A DNA stretch of 11,843 bases from Pseudomonadota bacterium (GCA_023389155.1 JAEWEV010000016.1:1-11843); one strand, 5' to 3'; shown: positions 1 to 5,918, counted from the stretch's first letter. Notes: generated by a model not told the origin, from the sequence alone. Made by a program: numbers and translations.

Positions 1-70
1 CAGAACGCCAATGCAGACCTTGCTTGAGGGTAAGGCGGTTTGGGAATCGAAGAATGTGAACCAAATCTAA
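1..70 (+). pseudogene. IS481-like transposase, C-terminal fragment at window edge
   Basis: An open frame enters from the left edge (first full codon at base 2) and ends at TAA 68-70. Its 22 residues begin RTPMQTLLEGKAVW and end in NVNQI. The TPMQT(F/L)L(D/E) pattern close to the C-terminus is what I remember from IS481-family DDE transposases, just after the integrase core. The gene body lies outside the window, so I cannot tell whether the transposase is intact. The family call rests on 22 residues and memory of the family; another integrase-core transposase (IS3-like) is the main alternative. Confidence 0.55.
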
Positions 71-127
71 TCTGACAGACACTGCATTACAAACGGGTAA
101 CTGTCAGATCATGTTTGAGCTAGTACA
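1..127 (+). mobile_element. Right end of an insertion sequence (IS481-like, inferred)
   Basis: The transposase stop at 68-70 is followed by a 57-bp tail that may end at ACA 125-127. Read from the other strand this gives an element beginning TGTACTAGCTC, and IS481-type elements commonly start with TGT. Just after the stop there is a perfect 9-bp inverted repeat, ATCTGACAG at 70-78 and CTGTCAGAT at 101-109, with a 22-nt loop. The exact outer boundary is inferred, because the matching left end is outside the window and no target duplication can be checked. Confidence 0.4.
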
Positions 128-339
128 AATGAGCCCATCGCCATCGCTTCGAAACGCTGCAACATGCCAGTCGTGTGGCGAAAATAGCGATTTCGGTAAC
201 TTAGGTTCTTATTAGCCAGAATCCTAATCCATCTCAATGAGCTTATTTATATTGTTAGGTAGCATAGATGCCGCCTTGAGAAAAATTACTTCAGTAGAGA
301 CGGAAATACTGAGAATATTTTTACAAGTGAGTAAATTTT
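128..339. other. AT-rich intergenic stretch before the microcin-like gene
   Basis: No coding region of believable length is visible on either strand. A small imperfect hairpin lies at 201-227: TTAGG-TTCT pairs with AGAA-(T)-CCTAA around an 8-nt loop. No convincing sigma-70 promoter stands out, although the segment 243-269 is AT-rich enough to hold a -10-like element. The promoter of the downstream peptide gene should lie here if that gene is expressed. Confidence 0.35.
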
Positions 340-465
340 ATGCGTGAATTAACGATTAAAGAGTTCGACTTAGTCTCAGGTTCTGCTGGTCAAGTACCTG
401 TGATGGTAGGCGGCGCCATTGTCGGTGCTGTTGGATATGCCGGTTTGGTATACGGAGGTCAATAA
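340..465 (+). CDS. Microcin/class II bacteriocin-like precursor with double-glycine-type leader
   Basis: This 41-residue ORF starts MRELTIKEFDLVSG. That closely matches the leader of colicin V and other class II microcins (MRxLTxxExxxVSGG), which a peptidase-containing ABC transporter (PCAT/CvaB type) cleaves after the Gly-Gly or Gly-Ser/Ala pair. Here the expected cleavage site is G14-S15 or S15-A16. The remaining core of about 26 residues is hydrophobic and glycine-rich. It carries two GxxxG motifs (G25-G29 and G35-G39), which are common in membrane-inserting bacteriocins. The ATG at 340 fixes the leader; a GTGAG at about 328-332 is a weak ribosome binding site. The core is short for a microcin. 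The reading frame continues after the TAA as FSWTELGLAAAERAIAS, so the gene may be truncated by a nonsense mutation. No transporter or peptidase gene is in the window. Leader recognition is from family knowledge; activity is inferred. Confidence 0.65.
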   Translation: MRELTIKEFDLVSGSAGQVPVMVGGAIVGAVGYAGLVYGGQ

Positions 466-667
466 TTTTCCTGGACTGAGCTCGGTTTAGCTGCTGCTGA
501 AAGAGCTATTGCCTCAATAAGTGGCGGGGAGAAAGTCGCAGCCTTTTGTAACAAAGAAACTTCTTCATTCCATGAATGCTGCATATGCTATCGGTGCCCT
601 CACTGGAGCTTTTACTATTCAACCACAAGACGGAAACAACTACTGTGAAGATAGTGGAAACTACTGA
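466..667 (+). pseudogene. Possible decayed C-terminal part of the microcin-like precursor
   Basis: Immediately after the TAA at 463-465 the same frame stays open to TGA 646-648. It begins FSWTELGLAAAERAIAS and continues ISGGEKVAAFCNKETSS, which looks like bacteriocin sequence. Beyond about 570 this frame becomes cysteine-rich and implausible (HECCICYRC). The +1 frame there instead reads MNAAYAIGALTGAF and ends DGNNYCEDSGNY at TGA 665-667, a believable small glycine/alanine-rich peptide tail. One C-to-T change (CAA to TAA) plus one single-base indel near 550-575 would turn an ancestral precursor of about 108 residues into what is seen. The alternative is that the 41-residue peptide is complete and this is unrelated sequence; the AUG at 572 has no visible ribosome binding site. 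Confidence 0.35.
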
Positions 668-690
668 ACTTTCTAAAAATAGGGATTAGT

Positions 691-861
691 ATGCGCTGGA
701 TACATTTTTTTTCAATAGCAGTAGTATTAATCTTTGCTGCACAGTTTATACATTATCTAATTAAGGGCATAACATATAAATTTAAAAATCCATTTACGCC
801 GACTGTTCTCGCTCTCGCACTGGCCGGAATCGCAACTGTGATCCATTCCTATATTTTTTAG
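691..861 (+). CDS. Small two-helix membrane protein, candidate bacteriocin immunity protein
   Basis: This 56-residue ORF starts MRWIHFFSIAVVLIF and ends TVIHSYIF. It has two predicted membrane helices, about residues 5-24 and 36-54, joined by a short basic loop (HYLIKGITYKFKNPF). A good ribosome binding site, AGGGA at 681-685, lies 5 nt before the ATG. It begins 24 nt after the end of the decayed microcin-like region and on the same strand. Small hydrophobic proteins directly downstream of class II microcin and bacteriocin genes are usually the self-immunity proteins. I see no family motif, so the immunity role rests on size, membrane topology and position alone. It could also be an unrelated small membrane protein of the island. 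Confidence 0.55.
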   Translation: MRWIHFFSIAVVLIFAAQFIHYLIKGITYKFKNPFTPTVLALALAGIATVIHSYIF

Positions 862-904
862 TATTGAAATATATCGGCGACTTTTAAATGGTGATAGATA
901 CGAC

Positions 905-1066
905 TTAGTTTTGCAATGTTTTACGCTTTCCAACGTATCGATAATCATACCGCCAGTATTTTCCACCTGCGGCGGTAACGTACAGGTAAAGGCCACCGCC
1001 ATCGACCAGCTTATAGGGCTTGTCTTTTGGCTTGGCATGTTTGATTTCAGTATCTTTTAGACTCAT
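905..1066 (-). pseudogene. Tyrosine integrase, N-terminal arm-binding domain remnant (P4-type)
   Basis: The 53-residue product runs from MSLKDTEIKHAKPKDKPYKL through VDGGGLYLYVTAAGGKYWRY to GKRKTLQN. This is the start of the DUF4102-type arm-binding domain of P4-like tyrosine recombinases. Intact members are about 400 residues and go on after KRKTL with a G-(V/L)-YP-x-(V/M)-SL-type segment to a core-binding and catalytic domain with the R-H-R-Y residues. Here the match breaks at about position 913 and a stop follows, so everything catalytic is missing. I chose the ATG at 1064-1066 because family similarity begins there, not the TTG-like frame start at 1108. The gene lies downstream of tRNA-Ser on the same strand, the usual P4-type position. 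It cannot catalyse recombination and marks an old integration. Confidence 0.8.
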
Positions 1067-1068
1067 CT

Positions 1069-1118
1069 GACGGTATCTGCAATTGAGGGTATATCGAGAT
1101 ACCGCCATTTATACCGTC
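1069..1118. promoter_or_regulatory. Four-copy GRSGGTAT octamer array upstream of the integrase start
   Basis: Two direct copies on the plus strand, GACGGTAT (1069-1076) and GAGGGTAT (1085-1092), face two inverted copies, ATACCGCC (1099-1106) and ATACCGTC (1111-1118). The outer pair is a perfect 8-bp inverted repeat. The hexamer CAATTG also appears twice, at 1080-1085 and 1118-1123. The array starts 2 nt before the integrase start codon and lies between the integrase and the tRNA. In P4-type elements this is where integrase arm sites and the int promoter/operator are found. The repeats are seen directly; the role as arm sites or operator is inferred. Confidence 0.5.
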
Positions 1119-1171
1119 AATTGGTGGCATCTTCAAGCCTACCTTTGCATCCTAATACAACCAAACAGGCA

Positions 1172-1205
1172 ATAAAAAACCCCGCAATTCATTGAATTCA
1201 CGGGG
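1172..1205 (-). terminator. Rho-independent terminator after tRNA-Ser
   Basis: CCCCG (1180-1184) pairs with CGGGG (1201-1205), and AATTC pairs with GAATT inside, around a short loop. On the minus strand the hairpin is followed by a run of six T (complement of 1174-1179). It lies 38 bp beyond the 3' end of the tRNA gene and separates the tRNA transcript from the integrase remnant. Confidence 0.8.
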
Positions 1206-1242
1206 TATTTCGTATTTATACATTACTTAACGTATACAAGTC

Positions 1243-1330
1243 TGGCGGGTTGGGGGGGATTCGAACCCCCGATACGTTACCGTATACACGCTTTCCAAGC
1301 GTGCGCCTTCAGCCACTCGGCCACCGACCC
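1243..1330 (-). tRNA. tRNA-Ser (anticodon GGA)
   Basis: The 88-nt gene folds as a class II tRNA. The D stem is GCC/GGC. The anticodon stem CACGC/GCGTG closes the loop TTGGAAA, giving anticodon GGA for UCC/UCU codons. The long variable arm is ATACG-GTAA-CGTAT, the T arm is GGGGG-TTCGAAT-CCCCC, the discriminator is G and CCA is encoded (TGG at 1243-1245). The acceptor stem GGGTCGG/CCAACCC has one C-A mismatch, between tRNA positions 5 and 68; the mismatched 5' base is at 1326. Its 3' end faces the accessory region with the integrase remnant, so it is the likely attachment site of the former island. Confidence 0.93.
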
Positions 1331-1340
1331 TGCTTCTTTA

Positions 1341-1390
1341 GAACCCTTAACCGGATCGCGGTCTTCAATACCACTTGACCACCATCCTGG
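1341..1390 (-). other. tRNA-like sequence upstream of tRNA-Ser
   Basis: Read on the minus strand, this stretch contains GGTGGTCAAGTGGTATTGAA, which aligns with the 5' part of the neighbouring tRNA-Ser (GGTGGCCGAGTGG, then CTGAA). GTC and GAC could form a D stem, and a T-arm-like GGGTTC follows. No complete anticodon arm, T stem or acceptor stem can be built, so if it ever was a tRNA it is now a fragment. It could be a decayed duplicate of a serine or other tRNA, or chance similarity. Confidence 0.3.
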
Positions 1391-1406
1391 TTGATAGAAC
1401 TCTGTC

Positions 1407-1455
1407 TTTGAGACCCAAAACCGGCAAACAGCTTCAACAACCGTCCGATCTCAAA
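1407..1455. repeat. 7-bp inverted repeat downstream of ribE
   Basis: TTTGAGA (1407-1413) and TCTCAAA (1449-1455) are perfect complements separated by 35 nt, just beyond the ribE stop codon. No T-run follows on the ribE strand, so this is at best a weak 3'-end structure for the operon and not a clear intrinsic terminator. Confidence 0.3.
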
Positions 1456-1463
1456 TTAGCCTG

Positions 1464-2069
1464 CTATTTTAGCATTCTTTCCACATAACGCGCAATCATA
1501 TCGATCTCAAGATTGACTTTTGTGCCTGCTTTCAGGTGTTTAAGGGTGGTGACCTGCAGAGTGTGGGGGATGATATTGATGCTAATTTCGCATCCGTCTG
1601 CGTTGTCGTCGACTGAATTGACGGTCAGGCTGACGCCGTTTACCGTGACGGAACCTTTGTATGCCAGGTAGCGCGACAGTGCGGCGGGAACCTGGATGCG
1701 CAACTCGTGCGATTCGCCCACTTCTTCAAATGTTGTGACCTGCCCCATGCCATCCACATGGCCCGAGACCAGGTGACCGTCAAGCGAGTCGCCCAATTTG
1801 AGAGATCGCTCCAGGTTGACTTCTCCTGGCTGATCCAGTCCGGCGGTTTTATTCAGACTCTCGCGCGAGACGTCGATCTGGAAAGTCCCTTCGCCCAGCG
1901 AGACCACAGTCATGCAGGCACCCTGCACGGCGATAGAGTCTCCCAGGCCAATACCAGCCAAATCGAAGTTGTTGGCTTCGATGGTCAGATGGACGCCATC
2001 GTCGGCGCTGGTGCCGGCGGGTTTGACTTCGCTGATGCGGCCAACGCCGCTGATAATTCCTGTGAACAT
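1464..2069 (-). CDS. ribE: Riboflavin synthase (alpha chain)
   Basis: The enzyme converts two 6,7-dimethyl-8-ribityllumazine molecules into riboflavin and the pyrimidinedione precursor, the last step of riboflavin synthesis in the cytoplasm. The 201-residue product has the usual length and two homologous lumazine-binding barrels. The first starts with the hallmark MFTGIISGVG and the second at about residues 100-110 (LVSGHVDGMGQV), with SVTVNGVSLTV near 140. The start ATG has the binding site GGAG (complement of 2076-2079), which touches the ribD stop at 2073-2075. Translation is therefore probably coupled to ribD. It is the last gene of the glyA-nrdR-ribD-ribE run. The gene is called ribE or ribC depending on nomenclature. 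Confidence 0.96.
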   Translation of the reverse strand: MFTGIISGVGRISEVKPAGTSADDGVHLTIEANNFDLAGIGLGDSIAVQGACMTVVSLGEGTFQIDVSRESLNKTAGLDQPGEVNLERSLKLGDSLDGHLVSGHVDGMGQVTTFEEVGESHELRIQVPAALSRYLAYKGSVTVNGVSLTVNSVDDNADGCEISINIIPHTLQVTTLKHLKAGTKVNLEIDMIARYVERMLK

Positions 2070-2072
2070 CTT

Positions 2073-3209
2073 TTACTCCGTATCGGGCACTGTGTCGCCC
2101 GATTGCAATTGTAATTGATTCCAGCGCATCGGCAGTCGGGCACGCAGTCGCAAATCTTCTCCGCAGCAGGCGGTGTCGAAGAACGCGAAGCGATAGGCGT
2201 CGGCCAATACGGTAAATGGGGTGTGCTGTACGGCAGCACGGGCATCGCCCAGGATTTTCGGGGCCATGTATACGAGAAGTTCGTCCACGCACCCTGCCTG
2301 CAGAAGTGCGCCATTCAGACCGGGGCCGGCTTCGACATGGACTTCGTTAATGTCCTGCTGACCCATCCAGGCCATGACCGCTTTCAGATCGACATGTCGG
2401 TTTTTTTCATTGACGGTGATAACGCGGACATTGCGCTCTGCCAGACGTGCTGCCTTGGCCTCGTTGTATTCGGTCACGAAAACCCATACCGGTCCGCCGT
2501 CAAACAGTCGAGCGTCTTCGTCAACGGCAAACTGGCTGTCGATTACCGCCCGGATGGGCTGTCTGGGTGTGTCGATATCACGTACGGTGAGCAAGGGATC
2601 GTCGTCGGAGACGGTACCAGAACCCGTCAGGATCACACAGGCACGGGCTCGCCAATGATGGCCGTCAGTCCGTGCCTCGGCTCCTGTTATCCATTGTGAG
2701 CGGCCATTGTTAAGAGCAACTTTACCGTCCAGCGTGCTGGCAATTTTCATGCGCACCCAGGGACGCTGTATGCTCATACGGGAGACAAAGCCCGGATTAA
2801 TATCCAGCGCCTGATCTAGTCCCATGCCAGTTTCTACCGTGACACCAGCGTCGCGCAGCTTTCTGATACCGGCGCCACTGACTAGCGGGTTGGGGTCCCG
2901 GGCTGCGATGACCACACGGGCAGGTTCGGCGGCGAGCAAGGCATCTACGCAGGGTGGCGTGCGGCCATGGTGGCTGCAGGGTTCGAGCGTGACATAGAAA
3001 GTTGCGCCGCGAAGGTCATGACCCCGCACCTGAGCATCACGGATGGCGCAGATTTCAGCATGCGGCCCGCCGGGTGGCTGTGTCGCGCCCTCGCCCAGAA
3101 TCTGATGGTTTTTTACGATGATGCAGCCCACTCGAGGATTGGGGCTCGTGCTGAACATCACGCTGCGCGCCAATTCCAGCGCCCGGTTCATATATTCCAG
3201 ATCATTCAT
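2073..3209 (-). CDS. ribD: Bifunctional pyrimidine deaminase / 5-amino-6-(5-phosphoribosylamino)uracil reductase
   Basis: The protein carries out the second and third steps of riboflavin synthesis: deamination of the GTP-derived pyrimidine and NADPH-dependent reduction of its ribose. The 378-residue protein has the normal two-domain length. The N-terminal zinc deaminase holds H50-A-E52 (catalytic Glu) and C78/C87 in PCSHHGRTPPC. The C-terminal reductase runs from about 150, with STLDGKVA at 158-165 and EAGPGLNGALL near 293-303. I start at ATG 3207-3209 (MNDLEYMNRALELA), where family similarity begins. The frame is open upstream to a TTG at 3284, but those 25 residues look non-family. No FMN riboswitch precedes it, which fits expression as an internal operon gene behind nrdR. 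Confidence 0.95.
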   Translation of the reverse strand: MNDLEYMNRALELARSVMFSTSPNPRVGCIIVKNHQILGEGATQPPGGPHAEICAIRDAQVRGHDLRGATFYVTLEPCSHHGRTPPCVDALLAAEPARVVIAARDPNPLVSGAGIRKLRDAGVTVETGMGLDQALDINPGFVSRMSIQRPWVRMKIASTLDGKVALNNGRSQWITGAEARTDGHHWRARACVILTGSGTVSDDDPLLTVRDIDTPRQPIRAVIDSQFAVDEDARLFDGGPVWVFVTEYNEAKAARLAERNVRVITVNEKNRHVDLKAVMAWMGQQDINEVHVEAGPGLNGALLQAGCVDELLVYMAPKILGDARAAVQHTPFTVLADAYRFAFFDTACCGEDLRLRARLPMRWNQLQLQSGDTVPDTE

Positions 3210-3287
3210 AAGCAATTTCCCGATGGCAAAGTGCGCCAGGCGCAGCGTCCAGGATACAGGGCCGTCATCACCGTCTGATGACAAGTG

Positions 3288-3788
3288 TCATGTGTCGCTG
3301 GTGGAATCCTGACGGCCTGTGGTGTGGTGCGGCTTCACCGGTTTTTGCATTTCCTTGATGGCATTGACGAACTCTTCGATATCCTGGAAACTTTTGTATA
3401 CCGAGGCGAAACGGACGTACGCAACCTGATCAAGCTGTTTCAGTTCACTCATGACAAGTTCGCCGATATGATCGGTAGAGACTTCCTTTTCTGCAGTATT
3501 GAGCAGGGACTCCTGGATGCGTGCCACCGCGCGCTCCAGCAGTTCGGTGCTGACCGGCCGCTTGCGCAGCGCCAGTCGCAAGCTGGCCTGCAATTTTGCA
3601 GGATCGAATTCTACCCGGGTGCCGTTGCGCTTGACCACGGCAGGCATGGCCAGTTCAATGCGCTCGTAAGTCGTGAAGCGCCGGTCACAGGACAGGCATC
3701 GGCGGCGGCGACGGATCGTATCGCCTTCTTCTGATACCCGCGAGTCCATAACCTGTGTATCGTGGTGTGAACAAAACGGGCATTTCAT
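3288..3788 (-). CDS. nrdR: Transcriptional repressor NrdR
   Basis: NrdR binds NrdR boxes upstream of ribonucleotide reductase operons and represses them when its ATP-cone is loaded with dATP/ATP. The 166-residue product has the N-terminal zinc ribbon with C3, C6, C31 and C34 (MKCPFCSHHDTQVMDSR, then RRRRRCLSCDRRFTTYER). An ATP-cone follows at about residues 50-140, beginning VVKRNGTRVEFD. The C-terminal 20 residues beyond the cone are polar and variable, making it slightly longer than the usual 150-160. It lies 55 bp downstream of glyA and 78 bp before the ribD ATG, a common order in betaproteobacteria. I see no obvious NrdR box near it; its targets are elsewhere. Confidence 0.96.
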   Translation of the reverse strand: MKCPFCSHHDTQVMDSRVSEEGDTIRRRRRCLSCDRRFTTYERIELAMPAVVKRNGTRVEFDPAKLQASLRLALRKRPVSTELLERAVARIQESLLNTAEKEVSTDHIGELVMSELKQLDQVAYVRFASVYKSFQDIEEFVNAIKEMQKPVKPHHTTGRQDSTSDT

Positions 3789-3843
3789 ATTGCAGAAGTC
3801 CTGTGCCGGGCAATAAGGTTATTGCGTTGAAGATACGCGTGGC

Positions 3844-5088
3844 TTATTTATAAACCGGGAAACGCGCAGTAAGTTCGTTCACTTTAGCACGAACGGCTGC
3901 GATATTGGCCTCGTCATCAGGATTATCCAGGACATCGGCAATAAGATTGGCAGTCAGCTCCGCTTCGGTTTCGGTAAATCCGCGGGTCGTCATGGCAGGG
4001 GTGCCAAGACGGATGCCGCTGGTAACAAACGGTTTTTCCGGGTCATTCGGAATGGCGTTTTTGTTGACCGTGATATGAGCCTCACCCAGGCGGGCTTCTG
4101 CGACCTTGCCTGTGATACCTTTGGCGCGCAGATCGACCAGCATGACGTGGCTTTCTGTTTTACCGGAAACGATACGCAGTCCGCGTTTGACCAGCGTATC
4201 AGCCAGCACCTTGGCGTTGGCCACAACCTGGCGAGCATAGTCGGAAAACTCGGGCCTGAGAGCCTCCTTGAACGCGACGGCCTTGCCGGCAATCACGTGC
4301 ATAAGCGGGCCACCCTGAATGCCGGGGAAGATGGCAGAGTTGATGATTTTCTCATGCTCGGCTTTCATCATGATGACGCCACCGCGCGGACCACGCAGAG
4401 ATTTGTGCGTAGTGGACGTGACGAAATCTGCATGAGGAACCGGATTGGGATACTGACCACCGGCAACCAGGCCTGCATAGTGAGCGATATCGACCATTAG
4501 GTAGGCATTGTTCTCACGGGCGATGTTGGCCAGGCGCTCAAAATCGATTTTCAGGGAGTAGGCAGATGCACCTGCCACAATCATTTTAGGCTTGTGCTCT
4601 TTGGCCAGCTGCTCCACTTGCGCATAGTCGAGCACTTCGTTGTCGTCCAGACCGTAAGGAATGAAGTTGTACAGTTTACCCGAAGCATTGACTGATGCGC
4701 CATGAGTGAGGTGACCGCCTTCTGCCAGGCTCATGCCAAGCACGGTGTCACCGGGCTTGAGTACAGCCATGTATACGCCCTGATTGGCCTGTGAGCCGGA
4801 GTTTGGCTGTACGTTGACCGCTTCCGCGCCAAACAGTTCTTTCAGGCGTTTGATCGCCAGCTCTTCTGCGATATCCACGAATTCGCAACCGCCGTAATAG
4901 CGTTTGCCGGGATAGCCTTCCGCATATTTGTTGGTCAGCTGTGTACCCTGGGCCTGCATGACAGCAGGACTGGTGTAGTTCTCAGAAGCAATCAGCTCGA
5001 TGTGCTGCTCCTGACGCGTGTTTTCCTTTTGAATGGCACTCCAGAGTTCAGGATCTACCTTGTCAAGAGTTAGCGAGCGGTCAAACAT
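3844..5088 (-). CDS. glyA: Serine hydroxymethyltransferase
   Basis: This PLP enzyme converts serine and tetrahydrofolate to glycine and 5,10-methylene-THF, the main one-carbon source for purine and thymidylate synthesis. The 414-residue product is full length and very well conserved: IELIASENYTSPAV at 30-43, NKYAEGYPGKRYYGG near 53-67, and the PLP lysine K229 in STTHKSLRGPRGG. The ribosome binding site AGGA lies 7 nt before the ATG. It starts only 36 nt after the PEBP-family gene, so it may be read through from that promoter; I see no clear promoter of its own in the gap. It leads the nrdR-ribD-ribE run and probably acts as a homodimer or tetramer. Confidence 0.97.
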   Translation of the reverse strand: MFDRSLTLDKVDPELWSAIQKENTRQEQHIELIASENYTSPAVMQAQGTQLTNKYAEGYPGKRYYGGCEFVDIAEELAIKRLKELFGAEAVNVQPNSGSQANQGVYMAVLKPGDTVLGMSLAEGGHLTHGASVNASGKLYNFIPYGLDDNEVLDYAQVEQLAKEHKPKMIVAGASAYSLKIDFERLANIARENNAYLMVDIAHYAGLVAGGQYPNPVPHADFVTSTTHKSLRGPRGGVIMMKAEHEKIINSAIFPGIQGGPLMHVIAGKAVAFKEALRPEFSDYARQVVANAKVLADTLVKRGLRIVSGKTESHVMLVDLRAKGITGKVAEARLGEAHITVNKNAIPNDPEKPFVTSGIRLGTPAMTTRGFTETEAELTANLIADVLDNPDDEANIAAVRAKVNELTARFPVYK

Positions 5089-5124
5089 AACGTATCCTAT
5101 ATAAATCGCGTAAGTGATTAAAAT

Positions 5125-5754
5125 TTAAAATGAAACTTTGGGGTTCAGGGAATAAAGGCCCATGATAGTCGCCTTGTCCAGAACGTGCGGCGTAATGGCT
5201 TCTGCCACGTCGGCGCAGGTGAAGCTGCCGGTTAGCGGGAGTTTGTCGATATCCAGCGCATAGACAGTGAAGTAGTATCGGTGCACCAACGCGTCGTTAA
5301 AAGGCGGACATGGACCGTCGTAGCCGAAGTAGTCGCCTTTCATATCGTGGTCGCCGGCGAACCAGTTGGTGAAATCATTGATCCCCTGACGCATGTCTTT
5401 TGCTGCCATGGGACCACTCTTTCCTTTGGGCGTGACACCGTTGGAGAATTCGCCTTCGGCAATTTCATTGGTGTCTGCCGGAATATCGATCAGGCCCCAA
5501 TGGTAGAAATCTACCCGCGGCAGCGTAGCGGGTACCTCCCGGTCGGCCTGGTTCACATCATCAGGTTTGCTGGGCACGTCTTTGTCTACGCACAATATAA
5601 CGAAAGAACGCGTTCCTTCGGGTGCATCGGACCACGCCAGGTGAGGGTTTTTGTTGTCCGACAGTATCATATGCGCCTGGGCATCCGGCTTGGCGAAAGC
5701 GTTGACCGGCTTGATTGCTTTTTCATTTTCAAATGACTGGCTGCTGATTTTCAT
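5125..5754 (-). CDS. YbhB/YbcL family (PEBP, Raf kinase inhibitor-like) protein
   Basis: The 209-residue protein belongs to the phosphatidylethanolamine-binding protein superfamily. The ligand-pocket segments are visible: CVDKDVPSKPDD at 55-66 (the D-x-D-x-P strand), FYHW at 83-86, DGPCPP at 146-151 and HRYYFTVYALD at 158-168. It has no signal peptide and should be cytoplasmic. The insertion between the D-x-D-x-P and FYHW segments makes it longer than E. coli YbhB (about 158 residues) and is typical of a larger bacterial subgroup as I remember it. The ATG has a strong ribosome binding site (AAGGGG) a few bases upstream. The ligand and cellular role are unknown for this subgroup, and the position before glyA gives no clear functional hint. 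Confidence 0.85.
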   Translation of the reverse strand: MKISSQSFENEKAIKPVNAFAKPDAQAHMILSDNKNPHLAWSDAPEGTRSFVILCVDKDVPSKPDDVNQADREVPATLPRVDFYHWGLIDIPADTNEIAEGEFSNGVTPKGKSGPMAAKDMRQGINDFTNWFAGDHDMKGDYFGYDGPCPPFNDALVHRYYFTVYALDIDKLPLTGSFTCADVAEAITPHVLDKATIMGLYSLNPKVSF

Positions 5755-5875
5755 GACATCCCCTTCATATACAGTAAAAACAGATCAAAATGCGCTTGTG
5801 GCGCGAATGAACAAAAGGCAGATAATTCGAACGCCTGCCCCTTGTTCGTGAGTACGCTAAGTGACCGGGAGCCGG

Positions 5876-5904
5876 AGAAAATAGCCGTCCTGGATCATCC
5901 AGGG
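5876..5904 (-). terminator. Weak candidate terminator after tyrS
   Basis: The sequence CCTGG-atcat-CCAGG at 5889-5903 forms a 5-bp hairpin 15 bp beyond the tyrS stop. On the minus strand it is followed by GACGGCTATTTTC, a poor T-run, so termination would be inefficient. Confidence 0.3.
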
Positions 5905-5918
5905 CAGGCACAATCCCG

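Noticed and set aside
757..1038. 93-codon minus-strand frame across the integrase remnant and immunity candidate
   Set aside because: It overlaps two better-supported genes in other frames, and its sequence has no recognisable composition or family match.
1985..2314. Minus-strand frame within ribD/ribE, and similar long plus-strand frames at 2115-2699, 3285-3734 and 5281-5736
   Set aside because: They lie wholly inside well-conserved genes read in another frame; these are chance openings in moderately GC-rich coding DNA.
3210..3284. 25-residue N-terminal extension of RibD from a TTG start
   Set aside because: The deaminase domain similarity begins at MNDLEYMNRALELA, and the ATG at 3207-3209 is the usual start position for the family.
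3789..3843. Possible riboswitch or NrdR box in the glyA-nrdR gap
   Set aside because: The 55-bp gap is too short for a glycine or FMN riboswitch, and I found no paired NrdR-box-like palindromes.
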